Shown: positions 1 through 8,632, numbered from the stretch's first letter. The stretch is DNA of 64,000 bases from Anaerolineaceae bacterium (GCA_026708325.1 JAPOVC010000003.1:87919-151918); one strand, 5' to 3'. Translations and numbers: made by a program. The notes: generated by a model not told the origin, from the sequence alone.

Positions 1-1
1 T

Positions 2-1534
2 TCGCTTTCCGCCGAAGTCGGGTTGATTCCCCGCGTGCACGGTTCCGGTCTGTTTCAGCGCGGCGAGACCCAGGTGTTGACGATTGCCACCCTGGGCACC
101 CCGCGCGATGCCCAGCTGCTGGATGACCTGGGCGCCATGGACTCGCGGCGCTTTTTGCACCACTACAACTTCCCGCCCTACAGCACGGGCGAGACGCGCA
201 TGTTGCGCGGCACCAGCCGACGTGAAGTCGGCCATGGCTCGCTGGCGGAAGTCGCCCTGCGCAACATGCTGCCGCCGGAGGACGAATTCCCCTATACCGT
301 GCGCCTTGTCAGCGAGGTGCTGAGTTCGAACGGCAGCACCTCCATGGGAAGCGTCTGCGGCAGCACCCTGGCGCTGATGGATGCCGGCATTCCCATCCTG
401 CGCCCGGTGGCGGGCATCGCCATGGGCCTCATCAAGGAAGGCGACCAGGTCGCGGTGCTGACCGACATTCAGGGCATGGAAGACCACCTCGGCGACATGG
501 ACTTCAAGGTGGCCGGCACGGAGCAGGGCATCACGGCGCTGCAGATGGACATCAAGATCAGCGGGGTTTCCAGAGAGGTCATGGAACGCGCGCTGGGGCA
601 GGCGCGGGACGCGCGCCTGCAGATTTTGGGCGTCATGCAGGAGGCGATCGCCGCGCCGCGGGCCGAACTGAGCGACTTCGCGCCAAGAATCGAGACCATT
701 TCCATCGCCCAGGACAAGATTGGCGCGGTGATCGGGCCGGGCGGCAAGACCATCCGCGGCATTCAGGAGGAGACGGGCGCGAAAATTGACGTCATGGAAG
801 ACGGCCTGGTGCACGTCTCGGCTGTGGAAGGGACCGCCAGCAAACAGGCCATCGAACGCATCAAGGCGTTGACCGAAGACCCGGAGATCGGCACTGTATA
901 CGCGGGCCGCGTATCCCGCATCGAGCCCTTCGGCGCCTTTGTGGAAATCCTGCCGGGCAAGGACGGCATGGTGCACATCTCGCAGCTGGCCAGCCATCGG
1001 GTCGCGTCGGTGGAAGACGAGGTCAGCATCGGCGACAACATTGACGTGATGGTGGTTGACATCGACCCGATGGGCAAGGTACGCCTGAGCCGCCAGGCGG
1101 TGCTGGAAGGCTGGACGGCCGAGGAGGCGCGCGAGCGCGACCGTGGCGGACGCGGCGGGCGTGGCGGTGGCCGGGACCGTGGCGGACGCGGCGGCGATCG
1201 CCGTGGCGGGCGTCGCAACCAGGCGAACCAGGAAGAACTTCAACTGGGTCGCATTTTTACCGGCGCGGTCAACCGCATCGAGCCCTACGGAGCCTTCGTC
1301 GAGTACCTGCCCGGTCGGGATGGCCTGGTGCACATCTCGCAACTGGCGGACTACCGCGTGGAGTCCGTTGAGGACGAGGTCAAGCTGGGCGACGAAATCA
1401 TGGTGATGCTCATCGACATCGACCCGACGGGCAAGGTACGCCTGAGTCGACAGGCCGTGCTGGAAGGCTGGACGGCCGAGGAAGCGCGTGAACGCGACCG
1501 GGGCGGCCGGCGCCGCAGCAGGGGCCGTTCGTGA
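2..1534 (+). CDS. pnp: Polyribonucleotide nucleotidyltransferase (PNPase), 5'-truncated, with two S1 domains
   Basis: This is the 3' two thirds of PNPase, which degrades RNA phosphorolytically from the 3' end. The reading frame is open from the window edge, so the true start lies upstream. Counting from the Met at base 23, residues 1-215 are the second RNase PH core, including the [10 protein letters not shown] active-site stretch (about 157-166). A KH domain with IGPGGK (237-242) follows, then one S1 domain (about 290-356), an RG-rich linker (about 374-398) and a second S1 domain (about 408-475) with a short RG-rich tail. Ordinary PNPase has one S1 domain. The last 26 residues of each S1 module (352-377 and 471-496) are identical, which indicates a recent internal duplication. 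The stop overlaps the next start by four bases (GTGA). Confidence 0.97.
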   Translation, partial: SLSAEVGLIPRVHGSGLFQRGETQVLTIATLGTPRDAQLLDDLGAMDSRRFLHHYNFPPYSTGETRMLRGTSRREVGHGSLAEVALRNMLPPEDEFPYTVRLVSEVLSSNGSTSMGSVCGSTLALMDAGIPILRPVAGIAMGLIKEGDQVAVLTDIQGMEDHLGDMDFKVAGTEQGITALQMDIKISGVSREVMERALGQARDARLQILGVMQEAIAAPRAELSDFAPRIETISIAQDKIGAVIGPGGKTIRGIQEETGAKIDVMEDGLVHVSAVEGTASKQAIERIKALTEDPEIGTVYAGRVSRIEPFGAFVEILPGKDGMVHISQLASHRVASVEDEVSIGDNIDVMVVDIDPMGKVRLSRQAVLEGWTAEEARERDRGGRGGRGGGRDRGGRGGDRRGGRRNQANQEELQLGRIFTGAVNRIEPYGAFVEYLPGRDGLVHISQLADYRVESVEDEVKLGDEIMVMLIDIDPTGKVRLSRQAVLEGWTAEEARERDRGGRRRSRGRS

Positions 1535-1719
1535 CCGACGAGCTGCCGGTCGAAGCGCTGGCCGAAACCGGGAAGTACGCCGTCTGGGTCTCCGAGGAGC
1601 CCGACGGCGAAACCGTCTGGCACCTGGAACTTGGCGGCGTGACCCTGCACTTTTTCCGCGAGGAATGGGAAGAGTTGCGGCGCCTGGTGCAGCTGGCGTC
1701 ACGGGGCAATGCCCGCTGA
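1531..1719 (+). CDS. Small conserved-looking hypothetical protein (62 aa) coupled to pnp
   Basis: This 62-residue acidic protein has no recognised enzymatic motif. It starts with GTG inside the pnp stop (GTGA overlap), which points to translational coupling. Its core reads as a small alpha/beta unit, with strands around [19 protein letters not shown] followed by a helix [14 protein letters not shown] recall short proteins of this type in Chloroflexota genomes, but I cannot name a family or function. Its 3' end overlaps the downstream gene by 11 bases. The tight overlaps on both sides are the main evidence that it is translated. Confidence 0.7.
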   Translation: MTDELPVEALAETGKYAVWVSEEPDGETVWHLELGGVTLHFFREEWEELRRLVQLASRGNAR

Positions 1720-2497
1720 CCTGATCGCAGAAATGTTGAGGCAGTTGCCGCCCTCCGCCAGCACGCTGCAGTTGCTGGACCTGGGCGGCCACTGCGCCGG
1801 GCCCTTCAGCGAGAAGCGCCAGGACCTGAACATTCATCGACTGGCGACGCTGCCGGCAGGCGGGTCTCGCTACGATGCGATTGTCGCCCTGGACCAGGCG
1901 CTGGCGCCCGATTTTCTGGAAAGCGCCTTGCGCAACCTGCGTCCGGGCGGCCGCCTGATCATCGGCTGGCGTCGCGGCGAGATTGACGCCGGGCAGCAAC
2001 TCGAACTGGAAGCGGCGGGCTTCGAACGCATCCTGCTGGAAACGCAGGGCGACTCCCTGCTCCTGCGCGGCGAACGACCCCGTGAAGCGAAAGACTGCGC
2101 GGTACGGGGCTCAGGTATTGGGGTCCGGGCTGCGTACGGGGTTCCTGTCCGGCGGCCTGGGCGCTACCTGCATCTGCTGCTGCGGCAAACGCCCGAACGG
2201 CCGCCCTGGGACCGCGCGCCTGGCGACGACTTGCGCTGGCAGGCCCTGACGCTCGACCTTCAGGGCGAACGCCGCCTGCTGGCCTTCAGCAGTTTGCCGC
2301 AGGCGGTCGCCTTCATGCAGCCGGCCGTGTTGCAGGGCCGACTGCCCGATGTCAACAAGGTCGGCAAGTTTCCCCGGGAAGCAGCCGGAGACTGGCCCTT
2401 CGCCCTTCTGCTGGATCCCGCGCCCGCCGTGCTGGAGCGGGGGGACACGGGTCTGGTTGAGGTGGACCCCGCCAGTGCTGCCTTGCCGGATGAATGA
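1709..2497 (+). CDS. Degenerate SAM-methyltransferase-like protein
   Basis: This 262-residue protein resembles a class I methyltransferase only in its N-terminal half. A motif-I-like LLDLGGHCAG (about 22-31), a motif-II/III-like YDAIVALDQAL (about 55-65) and the post-motif LRNLRPGGRLIIGWRR (about 75-90) are visible, but the canonical D/E-x-G-x-G-x-G SAM loop is not intact. The C-terminal half (about 140-262) has no family I recognise. It overlaps the 62-aa gene before it by 11 bases and the kinase gene after it by 8 bases, so it is probably co-translated with both. Catalytic activity is doubtful; a binding or scaffold role is equally possible. Confidence 0.75.
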   Translation: MPADLIAEMLRQLPPSASTLQLLDLGGHCAGPFSEKRQDLNIHRLATLPAGGSRYDAIVALDQALAPDFLESALRNLRPGGRLIIGWRRGEIDAGQQLELEAAGFERILLETQGDSLLLRGERPREAKDCAVRGSGIGVRAAYGVPVRRPGRYLHLLLRQTPERPPWDRAPGDDLRWQALTLDLQGERRLLAFSSLPQAVAFMQPAVLQGRLPDVNKVGKFPREAAGDWPFALLLDPAPAVLERGDTGLVEVDPASAALPDE

Positions 2498-3377
2498 GTG
2501 CCTGCGCGCCTGGCTAACGACCGTCACCGGCGGGCGGGTGTGGGGACATGCACGCATGTCCGGCAGCAGCTCCACGACGCTCTGGCGGGTGGAGGTCGGC
2601 GGGGACCGCCTGGTGTTGCGCGTCCATGACAACAGCGACTGGTTACGGGCGGAGCCGGACCTGGTGGCGCACGAAGTCGCCGCCCTGCGACTCGTCTTCG
2701 ACGCGGGTCTGCCGGTGCCCGAACCCGTCGCCTGGGATGCCGAAGGGACGTTTTGCGGCCTGCCCCTGCTGCTGATGAGCTGGTTGCCCGGTCGCGTCCT
2801 TCTGTGCCCTGCCAGTATGGACGACTGGCTGCGGCAGCAGGCCGAGGCGCTGGTCGATATTCACCGGTTGACGGCCGATGACTTTGGCTGGGACTGGTTC
2901 TCCTGGGCGCAACCTGCTCTCGAGGTCCCCGCCTGGAGTGAAGCGCCGCAGGCCTGGGAGCGGGCCATTGCGTTCATCGCCGGGGAGCCGCCACCGGCGC
3001 CGCGCTGCCTGGTCCACCGCGACTACCACCCGGTCAATCTCTTGTGGCAGGGGCAGGACCTGAGCGCAGTGGTGGACTGGGTCAATGCCTGCCGTGGCGT
3101 CGCCGCTGTCGATCTGGCGCACTGTCGCGGCAACCTGATCGCGCTGTACGGGCCTGAGGCCGCCGATCGCTTTCTGCAACATTACCGACGCGCGGGCGGC
3201 GCGGACCATGGCGACATGGCCTGGTGGGACTTGATGTGCCTCGCGGAGTGTTTGCCCGGGCCACCCGAAGTCTATCCGGGCTGGGCGCCCTTTGGCGTGC
3301 GAGACATCACGCCCGAATTGTTGTGCGCCAGGCTGGACGCGCATCTGCTGGCCGTCCTGCGCCAACTGCCGAATTGA
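2490..3377 (+). CDS. Aminoglycoside phosphotransferase (APH)-family kinase
   Basis: This 295-residue protein belongs to the APH/choline-kinase-like fold, which transfers phosphate from ATP to small molecules. The Brenner catalytic motif HRDYHPVNLLW lies near residues 176-186 and the metal-binding VVDW near 193-196. The N-terminal lobe carries RLVLRVH with the ATP-contacting region. The ATG at 2490 was chosen because it overlaps the preceding stop by 8 bases and the sequence upstream in this frame belongs to the previous gene. It is the last gene of the pnp-linked set. The substrate cannot be told from sequence; such families include homoserine, choline, fructosamine and macrolide kinases, so a resistance role should not be assumed. 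Confidence 0.88.
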   Translation: MNECLRAWLTTVTGGRVWGHARMSGSSSTTLWRVEVGGDRLVLRVHDNSDWLRAEPDLVAHEVAALRLVFDAGLPVPEPVAWDAEGTFCGLPLLLMSWLPGRVLLCPASMDDWLRQQAEALVDIHRLTADDFGWDWFSWAQPALEVPAWSEAPQAWERAIAFIAGEPPPAPRCLVHRDYHPVNLLWQGQDLSAVVDWVNACRGVAAVDLAHCRGNLIALYGPEAADRFLQHYRRAGGADHGDMAWWDLMCLAECLPGPPEVYPGWAPFGVRDITPELLCARLDAHLLAVLRQLPN

Positions 3378-3398
3378 GCGGCGATTCGCTGGCGGGCA

Positions 3399-3407
3399 TG
3401 GTAAAAT
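3399..3407 (+). promoter_or_regulatory. Probable extended -10 promoter of rocA
   Basis: TGG directly precedes TAAAAT (3402-3407), which matches an extended -10 element (TGn-TAtaaT). No good -35 lies 16-18 bases upstream, as expected for extended -10 promoters. The rocA ATG is at 3441, with a GGGGA Shine-Dalgarno-like stretch just upstream. Confidence 0.5.
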
Positions 3408-3440
3408 GAACACATTCTGGTTGCACGATGGGGAATAGTC

Positions 3441-5000
3441 ATGCTGACCGAGTTTCGTAACGAACCTGTTCTGGACTACAGCGATCCGGAGGATGTCAGG
3501 AAATTCCGCGCTGCGCTGGATAAGGTGCGCGCCGAGGCGGGCCAGACCTTGCCGCTCATCATTGGCGGCGAGAAAATTTACCTGGACGAAACTTTCGCCA
3601 CGGTTTGTCCGGCGCGACCGGACGAGGCGCTGGCACATTTCGCCGATGGCGGCGTGGAGCACGTGGACATGGCCGTCGCCGCGGCCGAGGAGGCCTTCGC
3701 CAGCTGGCGCCTGACTCCGGTGGGCGAACGGGCCCGGCTCCTGTTGCGCGTGGCAGCGCTGATGCGTGATCGCAGACACGAACTGAACGCCCTGATGTCG
3801 CTGGAAATCGGCAAGGCCTGGTCTGAAGCCGATGGTGAAACCTCCGAGGCCATCGATTTTCTGGAATACTATGCCCGACAGATGCTGGACCTGGCGGACC
3901 GCAGCGACGAGCTGACGGAGTGGCCCGGCGAACAACAGACCCTGAATTACATTCCGCTGGGCGTGGGGGCCGTCATTCCGCCCTGGAATTTCCCGCTGGC
4001 AATCGGCACCGGCCTGCTCTCCGCGACCCTGGTGGCGGGCAACACGGCCGTCTACAAGCCGGCGGAGCAGAGTCCCCTGCTCGGCTGGAAGGTCGCCGAA
4101 TACTTCCTTGAGTGCGGCCTGCCGGCGGGCGTCATGAATTTCGTGACCGGCCCGGGCGAAGTCGTGGGCGCGCGGATGGTGGAACACCCGCGCACCCGCT
4201 TCATTTGCTTCACCGGCTCGCGCGACGTCGGCGTCGAAATCTACGAAAAGGCCGGTCGCGTGTTGCCCGGCCAGCCCTGGCTGAAGCGATCCATTCTGGA
4301 AATGGGCGGCAAGGACGCCGTACTCGTGGACGAGACGGCGCGGCTGGACCAGGCGGCGGAAGGCATCGTCACCAGCGCTTTCGGCTACCAGGGTCAGAAA
4401 TGCTCGGCGGGCTCGCGGGTCATCATCGTGGATGACGTCTACGATGAGCTTGTGCCCAGGATTCTGGAGCGCGCGAAATCCCTGCGGGTCGGCGCGCCGG
4501 ACGAAGGGCCGGACGTGACGGTCGGCCCGGTCATCGATCCGAACCAGTTCGACAAGGTCAAGAGTTACCTGGAGACGGGTTCTGACGAAGGCGAGGTGCT
4601 TTTGGGCGGCAGCCCGATCGAAACCGAGGAGGGCGGCTATTTCATCCAGCCGACCATTTTTGGCGAGGTGCCCGAAACGGCGCGCATCGCGCAGGAGGAG
4701 ATCTTCGGCCCGGTCGTAGCGCTCGTGCGCGCGCGCGACTTTGAGGACGCGCTGCGAATCGTCAACAGCACAGATTACGGGCTGACTGGCGCGGTATACA
4801 GCGAGGACCCCGGCCGCCTTTCGCGCGTTCGCGATGATTTCCACGTGGGCAACCTGTATATTAACCGCAAATGTACGGGCGCCATGGTGGGGGTGCAGCC
4901 CTTTGGCGGCTTCAACATGAGCGGCACCGACAGCAAGGCTGGCGGACCGGACTATCTGACGCTCTTCACCCAGGCGAAGGCCATCGCACAAAGGCTTTGA
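3441..5000 (+). CDS. rocA: 1-pyrroline-5-carboxylate dehydrogenase (aldehyde dehydrogenase superfamily)
   Basis: This 519-residue enzyme oxidises glutamate semialdehyde (from pyrroline-5-carboxylate) to glutamate with NAD, the second step of proline degradation. The family landmarks are present: PPWNFPLAI in the cofactor domain, the Glu-containing ILEMGGKDA around residue 287, and the catalytic Cys in GYQGQKCSAGSR around residue 320. The C-terminal PFGGFNMSGTDSKAGG is typical of the RocA/PruA group rather than general aldehyde dehydrogenases. It stands alone without a proline dehydrogenase domain, and no putA-like neighbour is in the window. The phosphoribosyltransferase gene follows 25 bases downstream, so they are probably co-transcribed. 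Confidence 0.95.
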   Translation: MLTEFRNEPVLDYSDPEDVRKFRAALDKVRAEAGQTLPLIIGGEKIYLDETFATVCPARPDEALAHFADGGVEHVDMAVAAAEEAFASWRLTPVGERARLLLRVAALMRDRRHELNALMSLEIGKAWSEADGETSEAIDFLEYYARQMLDLADRSDELTEWPGEQQTLNYIPLGVGAVIPPWNFPLAIGTGLLSATLVAGNTAVYKPAEQSPLLGWKVAEYFLECGLPAGVMNFVTGPGEVVGARMVEHPRTRFICFTGSRDVGVEIYEKAGRVLPGQPWLKRSILEMGGKDAVLVDETARLDQAAEGIVTSAFGYQGQKCSAGSRVIIVDDVYDELVPRILERAKSLRVGAPDEGPDVTVGPVIDPNQFDKVKSYLETGSDEGEVLLGGSPIETEEGGYFIQPTIFGEVPETARIAQEEIFGPVVALVRARDFEDALRIVNSTDYGLTGAVYSEDPGRLSRVRDDFHVGNLYINRKCTGAMVGVQPFGGFNMSGTDSKAGGPDYLTLFTQAKAIAQRL

Positions 5001-5025
5001 ACGCGAGCCAGGGACAGGAAAAGGC

Positions 5026-5538
5026 GTGAACGGAGACCTGCGTAAGGAACTGGTCACCTGGGAGGACGTGGACCGGCTGATCGACACGCTGATTCCGCAG
5101 ATCCGTTCCGTCGGCACCTTTGACGCGATGCTGATGGTCACGCGTGGCGGCCTGATTCCTGGCGGCCTGCTCTCCGAAAGCCTGAACATTCGCCACGTGT
5201 TGACGGCGGCGGTCGACTTTCCGGCGACGGAAACCGCCGGTCTGATGGCCTGGCCCCGCTTCCTGCAGTTTCCCGGCAACAACCTGCTCAACGGCCGCCG
5301 CACCCTGATCGTGGATGACGTCTGGGGCAGCGGCCGTACCAGCGCAACCGTGCGCGGCCGGGCCGAAAGCGCGGGCGCCACGCCCTGGACATGTGTGTTG
5401 CATTACAATCCGCAGCGCTCGCTCTTCAGTCACTCCGAACCGGATTTCTACGGCGCCATCACCGATGCCTGGGTGGTCTACCCCTGGGAACTGGACCGGG
5501 GGTTGCGCGGAATCGGCATGGCCGAACCGGAGATTTGA
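5026..5538 (+). CDS. Phosphoribosyltransferase-domain protein (purine PRTase-like)
   Basis: This 170-residue type I phosphoribosyltransferase-fold protein carries the PRPP-binding loop LIVDDVWGSGRTSATV (about 97-112) and the early MLMVTRGGLIPGGLL strand-loop (about 37-51). This layout is typical of small xanthine-guanine/hypoxanthine PRTase relatives that salvage purine bases. It starts with GTG at 5026, 25 bases after rocA. The C-terminal WVVYPWELDRG resembles the hood of Gpt-like proteins. Substrate is not certain; a regulatory or non-purine PRTase is possible. Confidence 0.85.
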   Translation: MNGDLRKELVTWEDVDRLIDTLIPQIRSVGTFDAMLMVTRGGLIPGGLLSESLNIRHVLTAAVDFPATETAGLMAWPRFLQFPGNNLLNGRRTLIVDDVWGSGRTSATVRGRAESAGATPWTCVLHYNPQRSLFSHSEPDFYGAITDAWVVYPWELDRGLRGIGMAEPEI

Positions 5539-5594
5539 CGCGCTGCGGCGCCCTGGCTGCAAGACCATATTCGGCCAAAGTCGGGCGTGTCGTG

Positions 5595-5600
5595 TATACT
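5595..5600 (+). promoter_or_regulatory. Candidate -10 of first rpsA gene
   Basis: TATACT occurs 70 bases before the rpsA start, in the gap after the phosphoribosyltransferase gene. No convincing -35 is seen at the expected distance. The same hexamer recurs before several other genes in the window, which supports it as the local sigma-70 -10 form. Confidence 0.35.
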
Positions 5601-5669
5601 GGTAGCAGTGGCGGAGGGAGAAGTCGCTGAAATCGCATTTTCGAATCACGATCAGAATGGCGGACCTCG

Positions 5670-6863
5670 ATGAACTCTACTGAGTCACCAGCGGATGGCG
5701 TGGACTATGGCGCAGAATTTCAGGAACTGCTGGAGGCCTCGCTTTCCTACGCCCCTCCTCGCCGTGGAGAAATTCGCAACGCCACCATACTGGAAATCGA
5801 CGATCGCGAAATCATCGTCGACATGGGCACCAAGCGGGATGGCATCGTTCCGTATCAGGACATAGAACGCCTGGACCCGAATTTCCGCGCCACCCTGGAG
5901 GTCGGCCAGGAGGTCCCGGTCTACGTGATGAACCCGCGCGACCAGGACGAAAACCTGATCGTTTCCATCAACATGGGCCTGCAGCAATACGACTGGGAAA
6001 CCGCCCGGGAACTGTTGAAGGACGAGACGGCGGTCGACGTTACGGTAGTCGGCCACAACCGCGGCGGCATCCTCGTGCGCTGGAACCGGCTTGAAGGATT
6101 TGTCCCCAGTTCACATCTGGTATCGGTCAGCTATTCGGGCGACCGACGTGAGGCCTGGGAAGGGCTGCGCGACAAGCAACTGGGCGTCAAGGTCATCGAA
6201 GTGGACCAGGACAGGCGCCGGCTGATTTTCAGCGAACGCGAGGCACAACGCGAATGGCGGGCGCGGCAAAAGGCGCGGCTGCTGGAGGAACTCAAGGAAG
6301 GCGACCGCGTTCAGGGCCAGGTCACCGGCCTGCGCGATTTCGGCGCTTTCGTCAACCTGGGCGGCGCCGACGGCCTGATCCACGTGAGCGAACTGGCCTG
6401 GCATCGTGTCGATCACCCGCGCGACGTCCTGCGCATCGGCCAGCAGATCGAGGTCTATGTCCTCAATCTGGACCACGAACGCAACCGCATTGCGCTGAGT
6501 CGCAAGCGCCTGCTCAGTGACCCCTGGGATGACGCCACCGAACGCTATCACGAGGGCCAGCTGGTGGACGGCATGGTGACCAACGTGGTGGACTTCGGCG
6601 CATTCGTGGCCCTCGATGACGGGCTGGAGGGCCTCCTGCATCTGAGCGAAATGGGCGACGGGTCGCTGAGCGAGCCCCATTCCTACGTCAAGAAGGGCGA
6701 TCGGCTCAGCCTGCGCATCAGTCATCTGGAACCGGAAAAGCGGCGCGTCGGTTTCACCCAGCGCTGGGGCACGGACCTTGAGCGGGACGCAGGGGGCAGT
6801 TCGTCCGGGCTTGGACCGGATTCTGCCGGGCCCCGCGAAGAAGAAGCGGGTGAGGGTTCCTGA
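5670..6863 (+). CDS. rpsA: 30S ribosomal protein S1-like protein, paralogue 1 (four S1 domains)
   Basis: This 397-residue protein has four S1 RNA-binding OB folds at about 32-100, 118-188, 210-278 and 295-365. The third is the most canonical, with [20 protein letters not shown] and SELAWHRV. It should bind mRNA on the small ribosomal subunit during initiation. Four domains rather than the six of Escherichia coli S1 is the usual size in Chloroflexota-type S1 proteins. The tail from about 367 is Gly/Ser/Glu-rich and looks disordered. A second S1 gene with the same domain order follows after a 211-bp gap. Either could be the true ribosomal S1. Confidence 0.93.
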   Translation: MNSTESPADGVDYGAEFQELLEASLSYAPPRRGEIRNATILEIDDREIIVDMGTKRDGIVPYQDIERLDPNFRATLEVGQEVPVYVMNPRDQDENLIVSINMGLQQYDWETARELLKDETAVDVTVVGHNRGGILVRWNRLEGFVPSSHLVSVSYSGDRREAWEGLRDKQLGVKVIEVDQDRRRLIFSEREAQREWRARQKARLLEELKEGDRVQGQVTGLRDFGAFVNLGGADGLIHVSELAWHRVDHPRDVLRIGQQIEVYVLNLDHERNRIALSRKRLLSDPWDDATERYHEGQLVDGMVTNVVDFGAFVALDDGLEGLLHLSEMGDGSLSEPHSYVKKGDRLSLRISHLEPEKRRVGFTQRWGTDLERDAGGSSSGLGPDSAGPREEEAGEGS

Positions 6864-6892
6864 TCGACCTCCCTGGCCTGACCTGCAGCGGA

Positions 6893-6921
6893 TTGACAGC
6901 CAGCAATCGCATCGCTATACT
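6893..6921 (+). promoter_or_regulatory. Sigma-70 promoter of second rpsA gene
   Basis: A perfect TTGACA (6893-6898) is followed after exactly 17 bases by TATACT (6916-6921). It is the best full consensus promoter in the window. Transcription should start near 6928, giving an mRNA leader of about 147 bases before the ATG at 7075. Confidence 0.8.
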
Positions 6922-6983
6922 GCGCCGCGGCCAGGCGGGGTATTGCACAGCATTCTTGAAGAAGCGAACCTGCACTGCAAGAA

Positions 6984-7047
6984 GCACGTGACGTGCGCGG
7001 CCCACAGAAGGCCGCGTTTTGTGAATCAGAGCATCGGACGGGTCCGA
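6984..7047 (+). promoter_or_regulatory. Structured mRNA leader with terminator-like hairpin before second rpsA gene
   Basis: Three short perfect stems lie in the leader. GCACG (6984-6988) pairs with CGTGC (6992-6996). CGCGGCC (6996-7002) pairs with GGCCGCG (7010-7016) around a 7-base loop and is followed by TTTT (7017-7020), like an intrinsic terminator with a short U tract. TCGGAC (7034-7039) pairs with GTCCGA (7042-7047). This could attenuate transcription or provide a site for autogenous control by S1. The role is inference from structure and position; no known riboswitch class matches. Confidence 0.5.
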
Positions 7048-7074
7048 CACTTCGGGGGAGATTAAACGGATTCT

Positions 7075-8322
7075 ATGCAGGTCAGGGAGCAAAGCAGTAC
7101 GGTACCGGGAGAAGTGGATTTCGCGGCAATGCTGGAAGAATCGTTCGCGCGTGAGGAACCCGAGCGCGGCGATATCCTGCAGGGCACCATATTGGCAATT
7201 GACCATTTGGGCATGATCATAGACGTGGGTCTGGGACGTGACGGCGTGGTGGAACGTCGCGATCTGGACCGCATCGCCGGCGGGTTGAGCTGTCAGGTCG
7301 GCGAACCCTTGGACGTCATGGTCCTGCGCCCGGAAGATGAAAACGGCAATTTGCTGCTTTCTGCCTCGCAGGCCCGTCAGTCTGAAGACTGGCAACGGGC
7401 GGAGCAACTGAATGAAAACGACGAAATCTTCATGGGGCAGGTCAGCGAAGCCAACCGGGGCGGCCTGATCATTCCCTTTGGCAACCTGCGCGGATTCATT
7501 CCGGCCAGCCATACCGTCGGCCTGCCGCGCGGACTTGGTGAGGAAGAACGACGGGACCAGCTACGGGCGATGATCGGCAAGACGATCCCCGTAAAGGTGC
7601 TGGAGGTGGACTGGAAGCGACGGCGACTGGTTTTCAGCCAGCGCGATGCGCGCCGCGAACAGCGCGAGTCGCTGAAGGAATCCCTGCTCGCCAGCCTGAA
7701 CGAAGGCGAGGTGCACAAGGGCGTGGTGAGCGGTCTGCGCGATTTTGGCGCCTTTGTTGATCTTGGCGGCGCGGATGGCCTGATTCACATTTCGGAACTG
7801 GCTTGGCATCGCGTCCGTCATCCTGGCGAAGTCTTGAAGGTCGGACAGGAAATCAAGGTCTTCATCCTGCGTCTGGACGAGAAGGGCCGGCGCATCGGGC
7901 TCAGTCTGAAACGTCTGCAGCAGAACCCCTGGGAGCGCATTACCGAGTTCTATCACGTGGGGCAGCTGGTGGAAGGCCAGGTATCGCGCCTGGCGGATTT
8001 CGGCGCTTTCATTCGCATGGAGCCGGGCATCGAGGCCCTGCTGCATCTCAGCCAGATCGGCGACCCGCCACCGGAGCATCCCTCGCTGGTCGTTCATGAA
8101 GGACAGGACCTGTTGATGCGCGTGGTCAACATCGAGCCGGAAAGGCAGCGTCTGGGCCTGAGCCTCAAGGCCGTCCTGCCAGCCGAGCTGGAGCCCTGGC
8201 AGGAAAGGCGTCGCATTGCCGCCGAGGCCGAGGCAGCCCGCCTAGCCGCCGAGGCCGAAGCTCTGGAGGCAGAGGGTGAAGGCGTTGACGAGCAGGAAAT
8301 TGTAGCGGAGATTCAAGCGTAA
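7075..8322 (+). CDS. rpsA: 30S ribosomal protein S1-like protein, paralogue 2 (four S1 domains)
   Basis: This 415-residue protein has four S1 domains at about 31-100, 117-188, 210-278 and 295-365, aligned almost position for position with the preceding paralogue. The third domain is nearly identical in its core ([20 protein letters not shown]). It ends in an Ala/Glu-rich, probably helical or coiled tail (about 378-415) containing a repeated AEAEA pattern, unlike the Gly/Ser tail of paralogue 1. Its own consensus promoter and structured leader suggest independent control. rpsU starts 41 bases downstream, so it probably heads an rpsA-rpsU-infA unit. Confidence 0.93.
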   Translation: MQVREQSSTVPGEVDFAAMLEESFAREEPERGDILQGTILAIDHLGMIIDVGLGRDGVVERRDLDRIAGGLSCQVGEPLDVMVLRPEDENGNLLLSASQARQSEDWQRAEQLNENDEIFMGQVSEANRGGLIIPFGNLRGFIPASHTVGLPRGLGEEERRDQLRAMIGKTIPVKVLEVDWKRRRLVFSQRDARREQRESLKESLLASLNEGEVHKGVVSGLRDFGAFVDLGGADGLIHISELAWHRVRHPGEVLKVGQEIKVFILRLDEKGRRIGLSLKRLQQNPWERITEFYHVGQLVEGQVSRLADFGAFIRMEPGIEALLHLSQIGDPPPEHPSLVVHEGQDLLMRVVNIEPERQRLGLSLKAVLPAELEPWQERRRIAAEAEAARLAAEAEALEAEGEGVDEQEIVAEIQA

Positions 8323-8363
8323 GGTTTGGTCAGTAATATCGCCGAAGGGAGGGCATCAGGTCT

Positions 8364-8564
8364 GTGGCAACAGTTCGACTGAAACCGGGTGAATCACAGG
8401 AATCGCTGTTGCGCCGCTTTCGCAAGCGCGTGACAAACGCCGGAATTTTGAGCACGGTGCGCCGCAAACGCTGGCACATTTCGCGCAGCGAATTGCGCCG
8501 CATCGAGAAGAAAAAGGCGATCCGCCGCGCGCGGCGACGCCAACGCAAACAGGTATTTCGTTAG
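8364..8564 (+). CDS. rpsU: 30S ribosomal protein S21 (bS21)
   Basis: This 66-residue, very basic protein matches bS21, which sits near the anti-Shine-Dalgarno end of 16S rRNA and helps mRNA binding. The family pattern is the GESQESLLRRFRKRV segment near residues 9-23 and a C-terminal Arg/Lys-rich helix (EKKKAIRRARRRQRK). The start is GTG at 8364, preceded by a GGAGGG Shine-Dalgarno sequence at a rather long spacing. It lies between the S1 paralogue and infA, so three initiation-related genes are together. Confidence 0.93.
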   Translation: MATVRLKPGESQESLLRRFRKRVTNAGILSTVRRKRWHISRSELRRIEKKKAIRRARRRQRKQVFR

Positions 8565-8632
8565 GGTAGACCTTCGAATGCCCGCTGTCATGCGGGCGCC
8601 GGCGCCAGAAGACGACAGCCCCCGGGAGGGGT

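Noticed and set aside
2490..3377. APH-family protein as an antibiotic-resistance gene
   Set aside because: The Brenner motif defines the fold only; the gene is embedded in a housekeeping pnp unit and lacks features of mobile resistance.
2643..5381. A 912-codon open frame on the minus strand
   Set aside because: It is antisense to the APH kinase, rocA and the phosphoribosyltransferase, which have clear homology. The translation is low-complexity Arg/His/Ala-rich and shows no family motif, as expected from GC-rich codon bias.
6893..7074. Leader of second rpsA as a known metabolite riboswitch
   Set aside because: None of the conserved cores I know (glycine, SAM, TPP, FMN, cobalamin, preQ1 and others) is visible.
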